64,000 bases of DNA from Plenodomus lindquistii (taxonomy: Eukaryota; Ascomycota; Dothideomycetes; Pleosporales; Leptosphaeriaceae): positions 1,178,001-1,242,000 of the forward strand of contig JANUWI010000005.1 of assembly GCA_025504975.1 (NCBI GenBank). Direction: 5' to 3'. Below the pieces are notes generated by a model, which was not told where the DNA came from, searched no databases, and was given only the letters and a program-made list of their open reading frames with translations. Shown in pieces: positions 48,178-61,015 of this stretch. How positions within the stretch are numbered: the first letter of the stretch is position 1; each line of letters opens with the position of its first letter. The translations under genes were made by a program, and so were the position numbers.

Positions 48178-49078
48178 CTAGTTATTGTTCTGCTGCGAGT
48201 TCAAGATCCTCAAAATAGCAAGGAACAGGTTGATAATGTCGAGATACAGCGAAATGGCCGCCGCAATCTCCTCCTCCACATGGTAGTGGCGCATAATCAT
48301 CTGAGTGTCGAACAGAATGTATCCAGAGAAGATGAGTGCGCAAACAATGCCGTAACCCAATTCGACCTTGGAGTTGTATGGGAAGAATGCGTTCATGAAG
48401 CCGAACAGGATCACCACCCAGATCATGCCAAACAGATAGGGCTGCCATGCGCTAAAGTCGTACTTGGTCTGGCAGGCGAACAAGCTCAGCGCAACAAAAA
48501 TGCCAAACGTGAAGATGACCGCTTCAAGCACAATCTTGCTGTCGGTAAACGATACGATAAGCGAGATGCAGTAGGCCTCCGTGGCCGTGAAGCCAGCAAG
48601 GAACACGAGGTTCATGGGGTAAGACTTGCGCTTCCAGAAGGTGAGGCCGAGAAAAGCAAAGGTGCCTATCATCGACACCCACATCATCCACTGGTTCGAC
48701 TGAATCCAGTTCTTGTATGTCTTCGACGTCATCGCGGCGAAGCTTACAGCCGATGTAGCAAGAAGTTGGACGGTCCTATGTAGAATTAGTCTTTGCGCAC
48801 ATCATAGAGTATCGCTTGCAGGGCACTCACAAGATGGCGTACACCTTCCTGATAAAGGCCATTCGGATGTCCAGCGTTGCCTCAGCAACAACACCACCAA
48901 ACTTGAAATCATCCGGTAAGTTGTCGTTCTCCTCGCGGGCCACGCCATTCAGGAGGGCTTCATGGGGGTCTGCCGCTGTCTGGTAGCTGGGTGGCGCCTG
49001 CGAATATGAGGGAGCGCCGATGGCGGGCTCGTCGAACGAGTCCCGTTGGGGGACGTCTTGGTATTTGGGAGCGCCCAT
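48178..49078 (-). CDS. bxi1: Bax inhibitor-1/TMBIM family protein (Bxi1/LFG-like)
   Basis: Exons 48831-49078 and 48178-48775 (55-nt intron) give 281 residues. Pro/Ser/Tyr-rich cytosolic N-terminus (PSYSQAPPSYQT), then DIRMAFIRKVYAILTVQLLATSAVSF, the usual first TM of the lifeguard branch, and seven hydrophobic segments. GYILFDTQMIMRHYHVEEEIAAAISLYLDIINLFLAILRIL is the conserved C-terminal block with the di-aspartate pH/calcium sensor region. Family members leak calcium from ER or vacuole and modulate cell death and the unfolded protein response. Length and layout are normal. Confidence 0.95.
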
Positions 49079-51029
49079 CGCGGATATACTGTTGAACGTG
49101 TTGCGACGGTGTTGATGAGAACGTGCTGTCGTGGCGGATGGTGATGTCGTGGGAGACGGAGCGCGGAGGCCTAAAGAGCGGCTGTGCTGATGCGTGATGT
49201 CAGTCCGCGGCGCGCGCCAACCTGCGTCATGAGACCTTAGCACGTGAGACGCGATGCTTCTCGACACTTCCAGCATCCAACCCTCATCGCGGCAGAATCT
49301 GTTGATTCAATGCCACAAAGCGAACGTGTCTGAGCGGTTTACGGGACTTTGAATGAAACCGGTCTTCGGAGTGGAAAGTGGCCTGGTGTTACTGTAAACC
49401 ACAGTGCCATTCTCCCTCCTATCAATACTGGCTTCAACTTCAACGATAGCCGCCTATCTAATGAATGTTGGCGGAGCAGCTCAAGCACAACACGCGCTAC
49501 AAGGTTCAGAGCTGCAGCCACACACGGCAGAGCCATGGATGGTGGTTCAGCTGGTGCGACGATCATGCTGTGGTTGGGGGCCGCCCCTCTGGCCTCAGCC
49601 TTGCGGCGGTTGCAACCTTGAGAATATTGTCTTCCCGGCTTGTCAGCTTTCCCTCTTTCTCTCCTTCTCTGGACATATACACCTGTTTTCTCACCATGCT
49701 TCGCTTCGTTTGATCGGTCTGGCCATCTTGAGTTCTTACGTTTTTCGCGCACTGTGATCATAGCTACACAACCGCCCTACCACTCATACCCTTGTGGTAG
49801 ACAAGCAGTGGTTCGATACTACTTAGTATGAGTACTGTGCCCTTGGATTTAGGTCTTGGCAATAGCTACGAAGCTTCGCGAAAGCAGGTCGACCAAGTTG
49901 CGTTTCGGCTATCCGACGTTGCTCTAATAGCTTTATTGCCGCTAGTGCTAAATGTGAATAGATCTCATCTCGACGAGTCTTCGGGACCGCTATCATCTCA
50001 ACGTAACTCTGCTGTGGCATACATTATCCCAAGCACGTCACGCCAGCCATCGTCCTTTCGACCGTACGTTTCCGACGTTGTCGAGGGTCACCAGATCTAC
50101 TAGGAACAAGTTCACGTCTCGTCCTAGGATACTATGGTTGGCGGATGGGTGTTCTATCATCTTGTTGTCTGTCTGCGTTCATTCTCCAGTGCAACATCGC
50201 ATGTATGCCCACGGAGCAGTCAGCTCGGCCCACGATGGTTACGAAATCGTAGATTTGATCGTGGACAAGATACCTACAAGGCTCATGCTCAGCGCCAATG
50301 GTTCGATCTTGGCCTTCTCAGTCTGCGTAACCTACCTATGATTCCCCGAAAACGTGCAATAGGCTGCTTTGTGTTGGCCTTCTCGTCGATCCCCTTGCAC
50401 TCTTTGTGAGTACAGCCCTCGATTCTTCAGGTCGCACACCAAGTCGAGTCGGCCGAGCTACAATGCTACCATCTTCAAGGTCAACACGTCCAACGCCTTC
50501 AAGGTTCTCATGCTCGATGTTGGATCCATCGTTGATGCTCATGAGCACTGGTAAGGGCAGAGCAGAGATCTGATGGTACCTGTGCTTGGCAAGATACTGC
50601 GCTACCTAAGGCTGGATGGCGTCCTGTCACCAACAAGACCCATATGTATCTTCGCAATTCCATCTAGTGCGGACGTTCATGGCAACCCTAGGCTGGAGCG
50701 GGTCGGCGTCCTCCCTACTTGCGTACTCGCCTTTTGCGCTAGTGGATGTCGTTTTAGCTGAATATCAGGTCATATCTATTCGAAATCACGCTGAATAGGT
50801 AGGTTGTTTTTATGCCAGCGCTTCCTAAAACCCTTCGAGATGGTTGTGGTTGAAGCGCCAGTAGCTATGCAACTAAAATTAGATATGAAATGCGGCACAG
50901 CACCGGATGACCTTAATTGAGACGCGACGCGCAATATACTGATGGCTTTCCGATCAAGATATATAAATATTTTGAATCTCTTGTTCTATTAAGTTACGTT
51001 CTCAGGTCCGAATTCCTTATTTCAACACG
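49079..51029. other. Intergenic 2 kb, nothing recognised
   Basis: Contains the bxi1 promoter and many short frames in all phases with no domain. Composition becomes a little more AT-rich towards 50.9 kb. A decayed gene is possible but not shown. Confidence 0.45.
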
Positions 51030-51655
51030 ATGCCTTCCAACAAAGATCGTCTCTATGTTGCACTTTATGCTCGTGGCGGAGCACACACTATGCCGGGAAA
51101 GGAAAACACGTCAGTACTACTTTCGAGACGTATTTTAAACAATTTTGCTCCATTTACGTTGCGGAGCAATGCACTGACGAAGGTGGTGATGATAGCTACC
51201 ATTGGGCACTCATAGTTGGCCCGAAAAACGAGGTCGAAGAAGGCATTGGCATGCGCTATCATGCAGAGGAACGCGTTACAGGGCCTAATACATCAGCATG
51301 GCACTTCGAAGAGAGAGAAACTACTTTGTCGGCGACTTCGATGCTGCTTGTGCGAGTGATGATAGCTAAGGTGGAAAACAAGGATCGATTCGTGTCCATT
51401 ATTCGAAACCCACCAATCAGGCAGGGCGTAGCGGGATGGAACTGCGTTGGGTGGGTGCAGGAGGCGTTGCGGAGTCTGGAAGCAGATGGGAAGGCTTTGG
51501 GAACAAGCGTGACTGACTGGGTGAAGGTCAGGAACGCCACAATGGAATACTGCCAGCGCAAGAAAGAGGAGCATCGTTTTGACGGACAAGGGAATTTTGA
51601 CATGACCAAAGCGCCCACTTATGACTTGATTGAAAGAAAAGAGAAGATTCCATGA
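51030..51655 (+). CDS. Fungal orphan-family protein (possibly DUF6914-like)
   Basis: Exons 51030-51109 and 51196-51655 (86-nt intron, GTCAGT...GATAG) give 179 residues. The protein opens MPSNKDRLYVALYARGG and, across the splice, reads TYHWALIVGPKNEVE, then GMRYHAEE and NCVGWVQEALRSLEADGKAL. This pattern (a YVALY strand, a YHWALxxGPK block, RYH, and a WxCxxWV block) recurs in uncharacterised ascomycete proteins. The His in YHWAL and Cys in NCVGW could form a papain/NlpC-like pair, but that is speculation. No signal peptide or TM. Convergent with the kinase-like gene 47 bp downstream. Confidence 0.75.
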
Positions 51656-51702
51656 ACGTATATATCAGAGGGTATAAATATGAATGTACGGATTTAATAA
51701 AA

Positions 51703-52551
51703 TCAAACATCTCCAAAATACTTGAGCCGTATCTTCTCCATCTCCAGTGCTTCAGGCATAGGCTGGAGGAATTTGTCCACTTCATCTCGCCAAAATTGGT
51801 TTTGCGGGTTTACGTTCCAGGCATTAGTGTACTCCCAGTACGAAGGGTACCAGCCAGCAGTTTCCCAGTCAACAATGCCAACAATCTCATCTCCGACAGC
51901 AAGAATGTTCAAGCTACTCAAATCTCCATGAGTGAATACGAGAGGGCCCGAGTATTCGTCTTGCCAGGAAGTGAGCTCACTGATCTCTACCTTGTGTTCT
52001 GGGTGTGCTTCCAATCCTCCTCGTAGATGCCTGTGAAAGTCCCGGATCGTCCTGAAAGGACCGAAATGATTTGATGTGCCAGGCAACCGGGGATCATATA
52101 AAGGGCCGCCATGTACATGAGCGACACCCATACCTTCTGAAGACGTGATGCTGCGCATCTCCCCGATCATCTTTTTGAGCTGGCCTAGTATCTTTGCTTT
52201 ACTTTCTTCTGAACGTTGAAACCACCCAGCTCCGATTGGCTCTGCTTGTATTCTCTCCATGACAATGTATGTTCGATTCCGTTTTGTGAAAGCGCAATAT
52301 ACGCGAGGAACTGGAATTGAAGTGTGTTTCGCGACAAATTGCATGGTGGAAGCCTCGCTGAGACTAGTTCTGGTTCCGTATTTGACGCATAACTTCCTAG
52401 AGAGAAAGAGTGTGCTACCACTGCGTTTTCGGAAGCGCTTTAATAGTTTAATGGCGAACAGTATCAGATAGCGTCTGAACGGACTGGCGTTGATCGCCTG
52501 AGACTGCGCATTGGCGAAGCTCTCTTTTTCCAAGACCATTGCATTGGGCAT
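51703..52551 (-). CDS. Aminoglycoside-phosphotransferase-like (APH family) kinase
   Basis: Single exon, 282 residues. Protein-kinase-like fold of the APH/choline-kinase group: KLCVKYGTRTSLSEASTMQFVAKHTSIPVPRVY (nucleotide-binding lobe with Lys and Glu), IVMERIQAEPIG hinge, catalytic loop HGDLSSLNIL (Brenner motif HxDxxxxN), and metal-binding DWETAGWYPSYWEY. Fungal genomes carry many such genes; substrates are mostly unknown and drug resistance should not be assumed. It is the last intact gene before the AT-rich block, whose edge lies about 200 bp beyond its start codon. Confidence 0.93.
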   Translation of the reverse strand: MPNAMVLEKESFANAQSQAINASPFRRYLILFAIKLLKRFRKRSGSTLFLSRKLCVKYGTRTSLSEASTMQFVAKHTSIPVPRVYCAFTKRNRTYIVMERIQAEPIGAGWFQRSEESKAKILGQLKKMIGEMRSITSSEGMGVAHVHGGPLYDPRLPGTSNHFGPFRTIRDFHRHLRGGLEAHPEHKVEISELTSWQDEYSGPLVFTHGDLSSLNILAVGDEIVGIVDWETAGWYPSYWEYTNAWNVNPQNQFWRDEVDKFLQPMPEALEMEKIRLKYFGDV

Positions 52552-52759
52552 TATACGGCATGGAACGTTAGGTATGTATTGACGAGGAACAGATATTTCC
52601 TGGAGAGGCGGGGCTCCCCATAACAGAGACTGTCGGTACTATCTGAGTGTATCATGAGGCCAAGGTTCAGCACTTGGAGTGCATGAGCGCACGGTGCTGG
52701 CCGGTGTGGATTTACTTTTCGCCGTTATCTACCGAGCACGGACGCGTAAAGCTTGTAGA
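52552..52759. other. Boundary from gene-rich to AT-rich DNA
   Basis: Normal composition up to about 52760, then an abrupt change to TA-dominated sequence. Confidence 0.7.
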
Positions 52760-53059
52760 CGCGTAATACTTACCTAATAATACTATAATAATAGTAAATA
52801 TAAAGTTATTAAGCTATATATTATACCTACTATTATAAATTTTTTTTAAGTAATAATTTATAAATATAGCTTTATAATTTAAATTATTTATATTTATCTA
52901 GAGTATTAATAGCCTAGCTATAATAGATAGTTATTAATAAAAGTACTAATATAAATACTTTTACTATAGTAGTCTATATACTATAATTTATATATTATTT
53001 TTTTAGCTATAGCTTTATAATAGGTTTTAAAACTTTCTAATTATTTAATTAAAGCTATT
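52760..53059. repeat. AT-rich RIP-type sequence left of the retrotransposon
   Basis: Almost only A and T with C restricted mainly to CT; no open frames. Likely remains of another element or flank mutated together with the retrotransposon. Confidence 0.6.
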
Positions 53060-53482
53060 ATATATAATAGCTTAAGAACATAAAATACTAAAAAGCGTCT
53101 AAATTAGCTTAAAGGTATATAGAAGTACGCGTAGATTAAAAAGCTAAATAAATTATATTTTTATAAACTTTATATAAAAAGATAAAAAAATTATACCTCT
53201 ATAGTTCTATTAAAAAAGTAAGCTATATAGAGTAGAATTTAGTAGTAGTTCTAGACCTTTATAGAGTTTTTTTTTTTCCTCTACTATATTAGCACGTAGG
53301 TAATAGTAGAGTAGAGATTTTTATAAAATTTAAACTAGGTATAGTATAGAGGTAGTTTAGATAGAAATTAGTATAGTTTTCTATTTTTAATAAGCTTATA
53401 TAGAGAAAGATAGAGATAGCTTATAAAAAGGCTTCTATAGCTAAAAGTTATTATTAAAATAGAATATAGCTTTATTATATTA
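53060..53482 (-). repeat. 3' LTR of the gypsy element (minus orientation)
   Basis: Aligns by eye over its whole length with 60149-60570, including retained blocks such as ACTATATTAGCACGTAGGTA. Differences are almost all A/G or C/T. Borders are uncertain by about 10 nt. Confidence 0.88.
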
Positions 53483-56400
53483 CCCTCTATTTTAAATTAA
53501 ATAGTTCTATATTTAAATATTCTCTATATAACCTCTATATAGAGTCTATTCTAGAATTATTATTTTATTAAAGTAAATACAACTTTCTATTTACTATTAA
53601 TTAATAATTATTATAATAACTACTAAATCTAGTAGTTACTCTAGTAGAATATAATAATTTTTTAATTATTATAATTTTTTTTTATTTTTTATACTCTATA
53701 CCTTTATTATACGTACTTTATTACTACTTATTATTACTTTTAATACTAATACTAAATAGTTTTTATAAAAATATCTATTTCTATACCTCTAGGTATATAT
53801 TTTTTAGCCTATTAGGTTTTTTATTTACGCTCTATCTAGGCCTAGTTCTATAGTAAATTTAACTTTATATATTTATTTAAATTAGTAGGTTTAAAAAAAT
53901 ATGCTTATTATATACTTTTAAATAAAAAATATAAACTAGTAAATAACTATTTTTTTCTATTAGCTTAGAGCTTTTTCTAACTTTTTTAAGTGTCTATATA
54001 TATAGAACTAGAATATAACTAAATTATAGCAGCGCTTTATAATTTTAAAAGCTTTACTACGCAGGCTATACTAGCTAATAAAAATAAAATAAAAAAGTTT
54101 AAAGCTAAACTAGTAGATATAAAAGCTATAGCTAGTTTAGCTATAAAAATATTAACTTTTATAATATAGATAGTAACTATATAGGTTACTAGCTTTAGCG
54201 TAACTAATATAATACTAGTAAACTACTATATATAATAGAAAAAGCTTTAAAGTTTATATAAAAAGGTTTTAGATTTACGCTAGAAAATATAGCTTTTTTA
54301 AAAAAATATAGTAGCTTTAGCTGCCGCTTTTTCTAAAAAAGCTTTAGATTTTTTTAGTAGTAAAAAAAAACGTAGGCCTATTTATAGGCCTAATAGAAAG
54401 TTTTTAAAGTATAAAAGTACTAAAAACTCTAAGTTAAATAAAGTATATAACGCCTTTAATAGTAAAATAGAAATTAAAAAGTTATAGTAGTAGATAGGTA
54501 GGTTCTAAAAAGCTTCTATACCTATTTATAATAGTTAGTTTACTAGGTTTAAAGTTTTATTAGTAAAAGCTATATACTAGTTTTATATATTAGCTATAAT
54601 TTTTATATATTAATAATAAAAAAACTATTAAATTTATAAAATATAATTATTTACTAACTATAATATATTTTTTACTTTTTTTTTCTATACCTAAAGCTAT
54701 CTATATAGTACTTAGAGAGGTTCTAAATAATAAAAATACTTCTAGTAGAAGTTTTATAGTTTATAGAGAGAGCCTATAAAGTTAGAGGCTAGATACTAGA
54801 TTAAATCTAGATTATATTCTATCTAGCTAGCTCTATATTTTAGCTTATTTTAGGTAAACTTACTAGTAAAAATTTTTTTAACTTTTTATTTCTCTACGCT
54901 TTATATAAAGGTAGCTAGTAGCTTTAGAGCTTTTTATTCTAATAAAAAATTATTAAAATTTTTATAAAGAATATTAGATATAAACACGTTATATATTTTA
55001 AAGTCTAAAAAAAGTTTAAATCTATAAAAATACCTAATCTATTTAAAAACTTTAAAAAAACTTTTCTATAGTTTAGATAACTTTTAGCTAAGTTTTATAG
55101 TTACTAGATTAGTAGTAAAAAAATAAACTTTATCTCTAATTTTCTAGTTAATAGAATATTAGTAGGCGTTAATAGTAGAATATATTTAGTTTTATACTTT
55201 TTCTATATTTTTTTTAGCTTATTTCTAAGCGTTATATATTTAAATAGCTAGATTATAAACCTTTTAGTAGTTAAATTTTTTAATAGAATTAGCTACTTTT
55301 AAATAGTGCTAGTTCTAGCTCTATTAGAGTTTAGAACTATATAAAAGCTAGTATAAAGCTATTTCTATTAACACGTATAGAAGCGTTATTTAAATTTAGT
55401 TTATAAATAGAAAAAGTTTACTTTAGTTATTCTAGTAGTATATTATAAATAGCTATAAATATTAGTTAATATATTTATTTATAATTTTAGTTTAGCTATT
55501 AGTTTATTTATAATAGGTAGTAGAAAATTATATTTTAGTATTTATAATTTAGTAGAATTTAAACTAGAATTAGAAAATAAACTAGGCTTTATAGTTAGAG
55601 ATAATATTTTTAGAAATATATCTAAACTTATATACCTATTATATAAATAGTTAAATAAAGCTTTAGACGTCTATTATTTTATAGTATAGTATTATAATTA
55701 TTTATTTAGAAAATTAATTAATAATTACTAGAATCTAATTATAGCTATATTAGTTTTTAAAGAAAAATTTAAAGTTTATTATAAAATATTATATAGGTTT
55801 CTCTAGAATTAGTAAAAAATAAAGGAACTTTTAAATTTAGATCTATTTTAAATAGAATTTTTAGTAGGTAACGCAGTTACGCACGTAACATTTATAAATA
55901 GCTTCTATTCTTTTCTAGTAGTATTATTATATAAGTAACTAGTAAGTTTTTATAGTACTAGAATAGGCTATTAATATTTAATTATATATCTCTCTAATAA
56001 ATTATATATAGAGTAGAAAGTCTAGAGGAATATAAAAATAGTTACTATAAAAAAAAAGTCTATTATCTATCTAATACTAGAAAAGTAGTAAAAAGTATTT
56101 CTTTTTAAAAAACTATTAGTTTTTCTTTAATAGAGCTTCTATTAGTTCTAAGAAATCTAGTAATATTATTAGAGTTAGTTAGAGAGAAGTAATAGTTATT
56201 TATAGAGAGAACTCTAGATATTACTTTACTAGTTTAGAGTTAATATAGCTATATAGCCTAGCTAGGTTAAAAAAAACTAAAAAATAATTATTTTACTAGG
56301 CTACTTTAAAATTCTTTATATTTTATTTTTATTAACTAAAAATATCTACGCGTTTATTACTTTTACCTAGAGTATATTTAATTTAGAAGTTAAAAAAAGC

Positions 56401-57059
56401 TATAAATTTAGCCTAGTTAGTTTATTATTAATTTAAAACTTTTATACTTATAAAATACTTTAAAAATTAATAATTAGTATATACTTAGACTTAGTACTAA
56501 ACTAAAATTAGTTTAGCTTTCTATTTTTTAAAAGTAATAATAATAGTAAATAGTTTTTTATTATATATTTTCTAATTAAGCTCTACTTCTATAAGTATTT
56601 TACTATAGAAAGCTATAGAGTACTATTTACTATCTAGGTATTTTTAAAACATAATTCTAGCTACTACTCTATTTAAAGTGTTAGTTTCTAGTTTTATATT
56701 ATAATTAGAATTAAAGTAGTACAGAACTAGAATTGCTAGAAGTAAAGACTTTAGCTTTTTAAAGCTATTTTAATAATTTTTAGTCTATATAAATAGAGTT
56801 AAAAGACTTTATAAAGCTATTATTAGCTTAGCTATTTATAAAAATTTAGAAATAAATTATCTATAAAATCTAGTAAACTCTAGAAAAAACTTAATATCTA
56901 TTATAGTAGTAGGTTAGACCTAGTTATAAAGTACTTCTATTTTTTCTAAATCTACCTCTATTTCTTTATTAGTTAGAATATATTCTAAATACTTAGTTTA
57001 AATAATATAGAATTTGCTTTTTTTAATTACTACTTATAGTTCTACTTTTTATAGCCTTT

Positions 57060-57160
57060 CTAGAATAAGCTTAACGTGTTATTAGTAGCTCTAGACATTT
57101 TTAAAGTAAATAAAAATATTATCTAAATAGATAATATAGAAATTATCTAAATAATCTATA
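57060..57160 (-). pseudogene. Reverse-transcriptase remnant (YLDD region)
   Basis: Reverse complement contains IIYLDNIFIYF then a broken reading with stops where Glu/Gln/His codons are expected and a final HV. Second Asp to Asn is a G-to-A change as RIP produces. Confidence 0.75.
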
Positions 57161-58654
57161 AGTATATTATTTATATACTTTTAATAGGTAAAAAGGCTAT
57201 TATAGAGACTAAAAAAAAGTACTTTATATTTATATAATCTGTAGCAGGTATAGAAAGTAGTATATTTTTTAAACTCTAAATTTATATAGATTTTATTAAA
57301 AGCTATTTAAATATTAAACTTAATAAAAATTTTAGCTTTATTTAAATAGATTAGTAAGTTATTTATTTTTAAAATTAGGTAAGCGTTTTTTTAAGTAAGC
57401 TAGTTAAGCTTTTAGTAGTTAATATAGATATAGAGTAACTTATTAGGTTTATAAATATAAAGAATAAAAAAAGTAAAAAAGCTATAACTAGTCTCTATAA
57501 ATCTTTTCTATAAATTTTTCTAGATATACTTTTTAATAGCTTTTAAGTTTTTAGTATTTTATTTATATAGAGGGCTAAAGTTATTAGGTAGAAGTTTATT
57601 TAAAATAATTTTATAATTATATAGTTAGTATTCTAGTAGTTTCTCTATAGCTAATAAACTAAATATATTTTAATACTACTAGTAGTAGAAAAAAAGTTAG
57701 TTCTAAATTAAATAGTTATTTTTTTAAACGTCCTTTCTATTATAGTTTTTAAAAATCTAGTTAATTTTGTATAGACTAGTAGTAAAAAACTTATTTTCTT
57801 TTTTTTTATACTAAAATAGAAGGTATTAGCAGAAATAATAGTAATTTAAAAACTAGAAAAGGTTTTAAAAGGTTTTTAAAGCAGGTCTAGTTTTTAGATC
57901 TCTAGAGAGATATTCTAGTATTATAGGGCTTTAAAACTTCTATAAATGTAATTAATTAAAAGGTGTAGACTACTAGTTTTTTAATATAATTTCTTTTTCT
58001 AAAAAGCGTTTTGTTTTTTAATATTAAAAGTAATATACTTTTTTAGTATTCTTTAATAGAGTTATATAAAAATTAGAGGAGTAGAGATATAGATTTTAAA
58101 GTAAATAGCTAGCTACTATAACTAGAACCTATTTATATCTAGTAGAATTTTAAACTTTTTTAACTATTATATTCTAATAATTATATTCTAAGCTTCTAGA
58201 TTAAGTATAATAAATAGATAGTTTAGAATCTTTTATCTATTTATAATTATATAGAGATAGATATATTCTATAACTAGTAAAAAAATTTAGTTTTTAAACT
58301 CTCTAACTATTACTAGATAGAGTAGTTTTTAGACTTTAGTTTAAAATAAAAAAAATAAAAAAAAAATAATATATAAATTTAAAAAAAGATATTTTTAAAC
58401 ACTAGTATTAATAAATAATAGTAGTTTTATATCTACGCCTAGGTTACATAAAATAGTAGATATAAAAAAATAGAAACTTTAAAATAGTTTTAAAAAATTA
58501 AAGTTTAATAAGTTATATTTTTAACTTAATTCTAAATAGCATAATACTTTTAGAACTATTTATTTTCTATCTAATTTTTCTCTAAATCTAGTACTTTAGC
58601 AGCGTTATAATATTAGTTAGAGTAATTTTTAATTATAATTTCTTTTACCTATAG

Positions 58655-58710
58655 TAATAGATATTTATTAGTGTAGTATTCTAGTTTACTATAGTTATAG
58701 CAGTTACCTA
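58655..58710 (-). pseudogene. Gag CCHC zinc-knuckle remnant
   Basis: Reverse complement spaces C, Y, Y, Y like C-x2-C-x4-H-x4-C with three of the four ligands turned to Tyr, each one transition away (TGC to TAC, CAC to TAC). Fits the position of Gag upstream of RT. Confidence 0.6.
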
Positions 58711-60148
58711 GTACTTTTTTAGAAGCTAGAGTAGCTGTTACTTGCTATAGAGGTACTATAGTAGATTATAGAAAAGTTTAGAAAGCTATATATAGTACTA
58801 TATTTTCTAAAGTCTTTTTTTAAAAAGTATTTAAACTAGATTATACTATAGTTCTAGTTTAGAACTTAGTACTACTATTATAAAAAAAGTTCTAATAATA
58901 TATATTTTTTAGGTAGGTTTTTCTTTCTATATTAAAAGTAGTAAAGTGCTTTATTATATCTAGAAAAAAGTTATTCTAGGTATACTTAAACTTTTAACTA
59001 GAAATATATAGGCTAGAAGTTATTTTTATTTATATATAGTAAATCTATTCTATATATAGTACGCGTTCTTTTATAGTATAATTTAAAAAATAGGCTTTAA
59101 AAATAAAAAAAGTTTTATTTTTTTCTATATATAGTTAGTTAAAAGTATTATATATTTTAGCTTATTTATTATCTATAATAAAGTATCTATTAAACGTAGC
59201 TATTATAGCTTCTATAAAAAAAAAGTAGTTAGCTTTATTATTAAATAGATATTAGAGCTTAAAATACTTTTTAGCTAGACTAGAAGTACTACTCTAGACT
59301 AGTACTATATAGGCACGCTTAGAATAGTAGTAGTTACTATTAATTTTAAGTTAATCTAGTATTAAAGCCTTCTATTATCTATAAATAGAGTCCTTTCTAT
59401 CTAATAGTTTAGAGATAGAAAGGGTACGCTCTAATAAATGTAGCTTTTTAAAAATATAAAAAAAAGCTTTAGAAAGTAATCTAGTTAACTAGTAATATTA
59501 ATAAATTTAAAAGTTTTTAGTAGAGAATAGAAGTAAGTCTAGAAATAGAGTTAGATAAAGTTTTTTTTTTTAATAAATTTTATTTTAGCCTATAAAGCTA
59601 CTAATTTAGCGCGTAGCTAGGCTATTATTTCTATAATATTATTAGAAGTTATAGTTAGTAGATTTCTAGGTTCTACTAAAGTAGGTTTAGCTTTAATCTA
59701 ACTCTAATTATTTTCTAATTAGCTAGTATTAGTTATTTTCTATATTTTAAATATTTAATAAGTTTATAGGCTTTCTATAAAGGCTAATTATTTCTTTTTA
59801 TTTTTTAAAAAGTAGAATTTATTATTTATTAATAGAGATAGATATTAGCTTTACTTTTAATTCTACTAGATTATTAGTAGTCTCTAAATCTCTACTTTAG
59901 CGCTATCTAATATAATTTTTCTAAAAGTAATCTAAGCTAGTAATGCTATAAAAGTCTAAACCTATAAACTTTAGTTAACTAGAGATTTTTAAAGTCTAGT
60001 TTTAGAATTATTAATAGATCTATTAGCGTTAATTAGGGCTAGAACTAGAGAGGTTTTAGAGGCTAGTTAACTAGAGAATTTAAATAATTTTTTTAAATAA
60101 ATTTATAATATTATATAGGCTATTACTAGTAAAAAAATAATTTTTTTA

Positions 60149-60570
60149 TAATATAATAGTTTAAAAATATAAAGTGCTAAAAGGTATCTAAATTAGTTTA
60201 AAAGTATATAGAAGTGCGCGTAGATTAAAAAGCTAAATAAATTATATTTTTATAGGCTTTATATAAAAAAATAAAAAAATTATACCTCTATAGTTCTATT
60301 AAAAAAGTAAGCTATATAAAGTAGAGCTTAGTAGTAGTTCTAAGCTTTTATAAAGTTTTTTTTTTCCTCTACTATATTAGCACGTAGGTAATAGTAAAGT
60401 AAAAATTTTTATAGAATCTAGACTAGATATAGTATAGAGGTAGTTTAGGTAGAGATTAGTATAGTCTTCTATCTTTAGTAAGCTTATATAAAAAAAGATA
60501 GAGGTAGTTTATAAAAGGGCTTCTATAGCTAAAGGTTATTATTATAATAGAATATAGCTTTATTATAATA
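60149..60570 (-). repeat. 5' LTR of the gypsy element (minus orientation)
   Basis: Partner of 53060-53482; see there. It would contain the original promoter of the element. Confidence 0.88.
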
Positions 60571-61015
60571 GAAAGGTTTATAAAAGTATTTAAAACTTCT
60601 TTTTATATATAGTAATAGAAAAATATAAATAGTATTATTAATTATTATTAAATAGAAATATTTATTTTTTTACTATCTAAATATTCTTTATTCTATCTAT
60701 TTTATTTTAAAAGTAGACCTTTAAACTCTTACTAATTAATAGTATTTAATAAATATTAACTATTATAAAACTATTTATTAAATAGCTTAAAATAATAATA
60801 CTTTAGTATTTTTTTTAATTAGTTATTATATAGAGATCTACTAGTAAAGTAACTTTAAAAATATAACTAGATAGATAGACTATAAAGTAATCTAGTAAAG
60901 TATAACTAATTTTTATATTTTAGAGCTCTATTAAGTAAATTTAAGCTTTAAAACTTCTCTACGTACTATATAGGTAGTAGCTAAAGAGGCTATTTTACGT
61001 ATTTCTCGCTTATTA
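60571..61015. repeat. AT-rich RIP-type sequence right of the retrotransposon
   Basis: Same composition as the element but no match to the LTR interior that I can see. Ends abruptly near 61015, where CG- and CA-containing sequence resumes. Confidence 0.6.

Larger units (their letters stand above)
53060..60570 (-). mobile_element. RIP-degenerate Ty3/gypsy LTR retrotransposon, about 7.5 kb
   Basis: Two diverged direct repeats (53060-53482 and 60149-60570) bound an AT-rich interior with no long open frame. On the minus strand, around 57090-57155, translation reads IIYLDNIFIYFKN with flanking residues in the places expected for the gypsy-type reverse-transcriptase core (YLDDILIYS). Higher up, at 58661-58702, a minus-strand CYNYSKLEYY stretch is a C-to-Y mutated Gag zinc knuckle. 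Order LTR, Gag, RT, LTR on the minus strand fits Ty3/gypsy; YLDD rather than YVDD argues against copia. Changes are of C-to-T/G-to-A type on both strands. The element is dead. No target-site duplication could be seen at my approximate borders. Confidence 0.85.
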
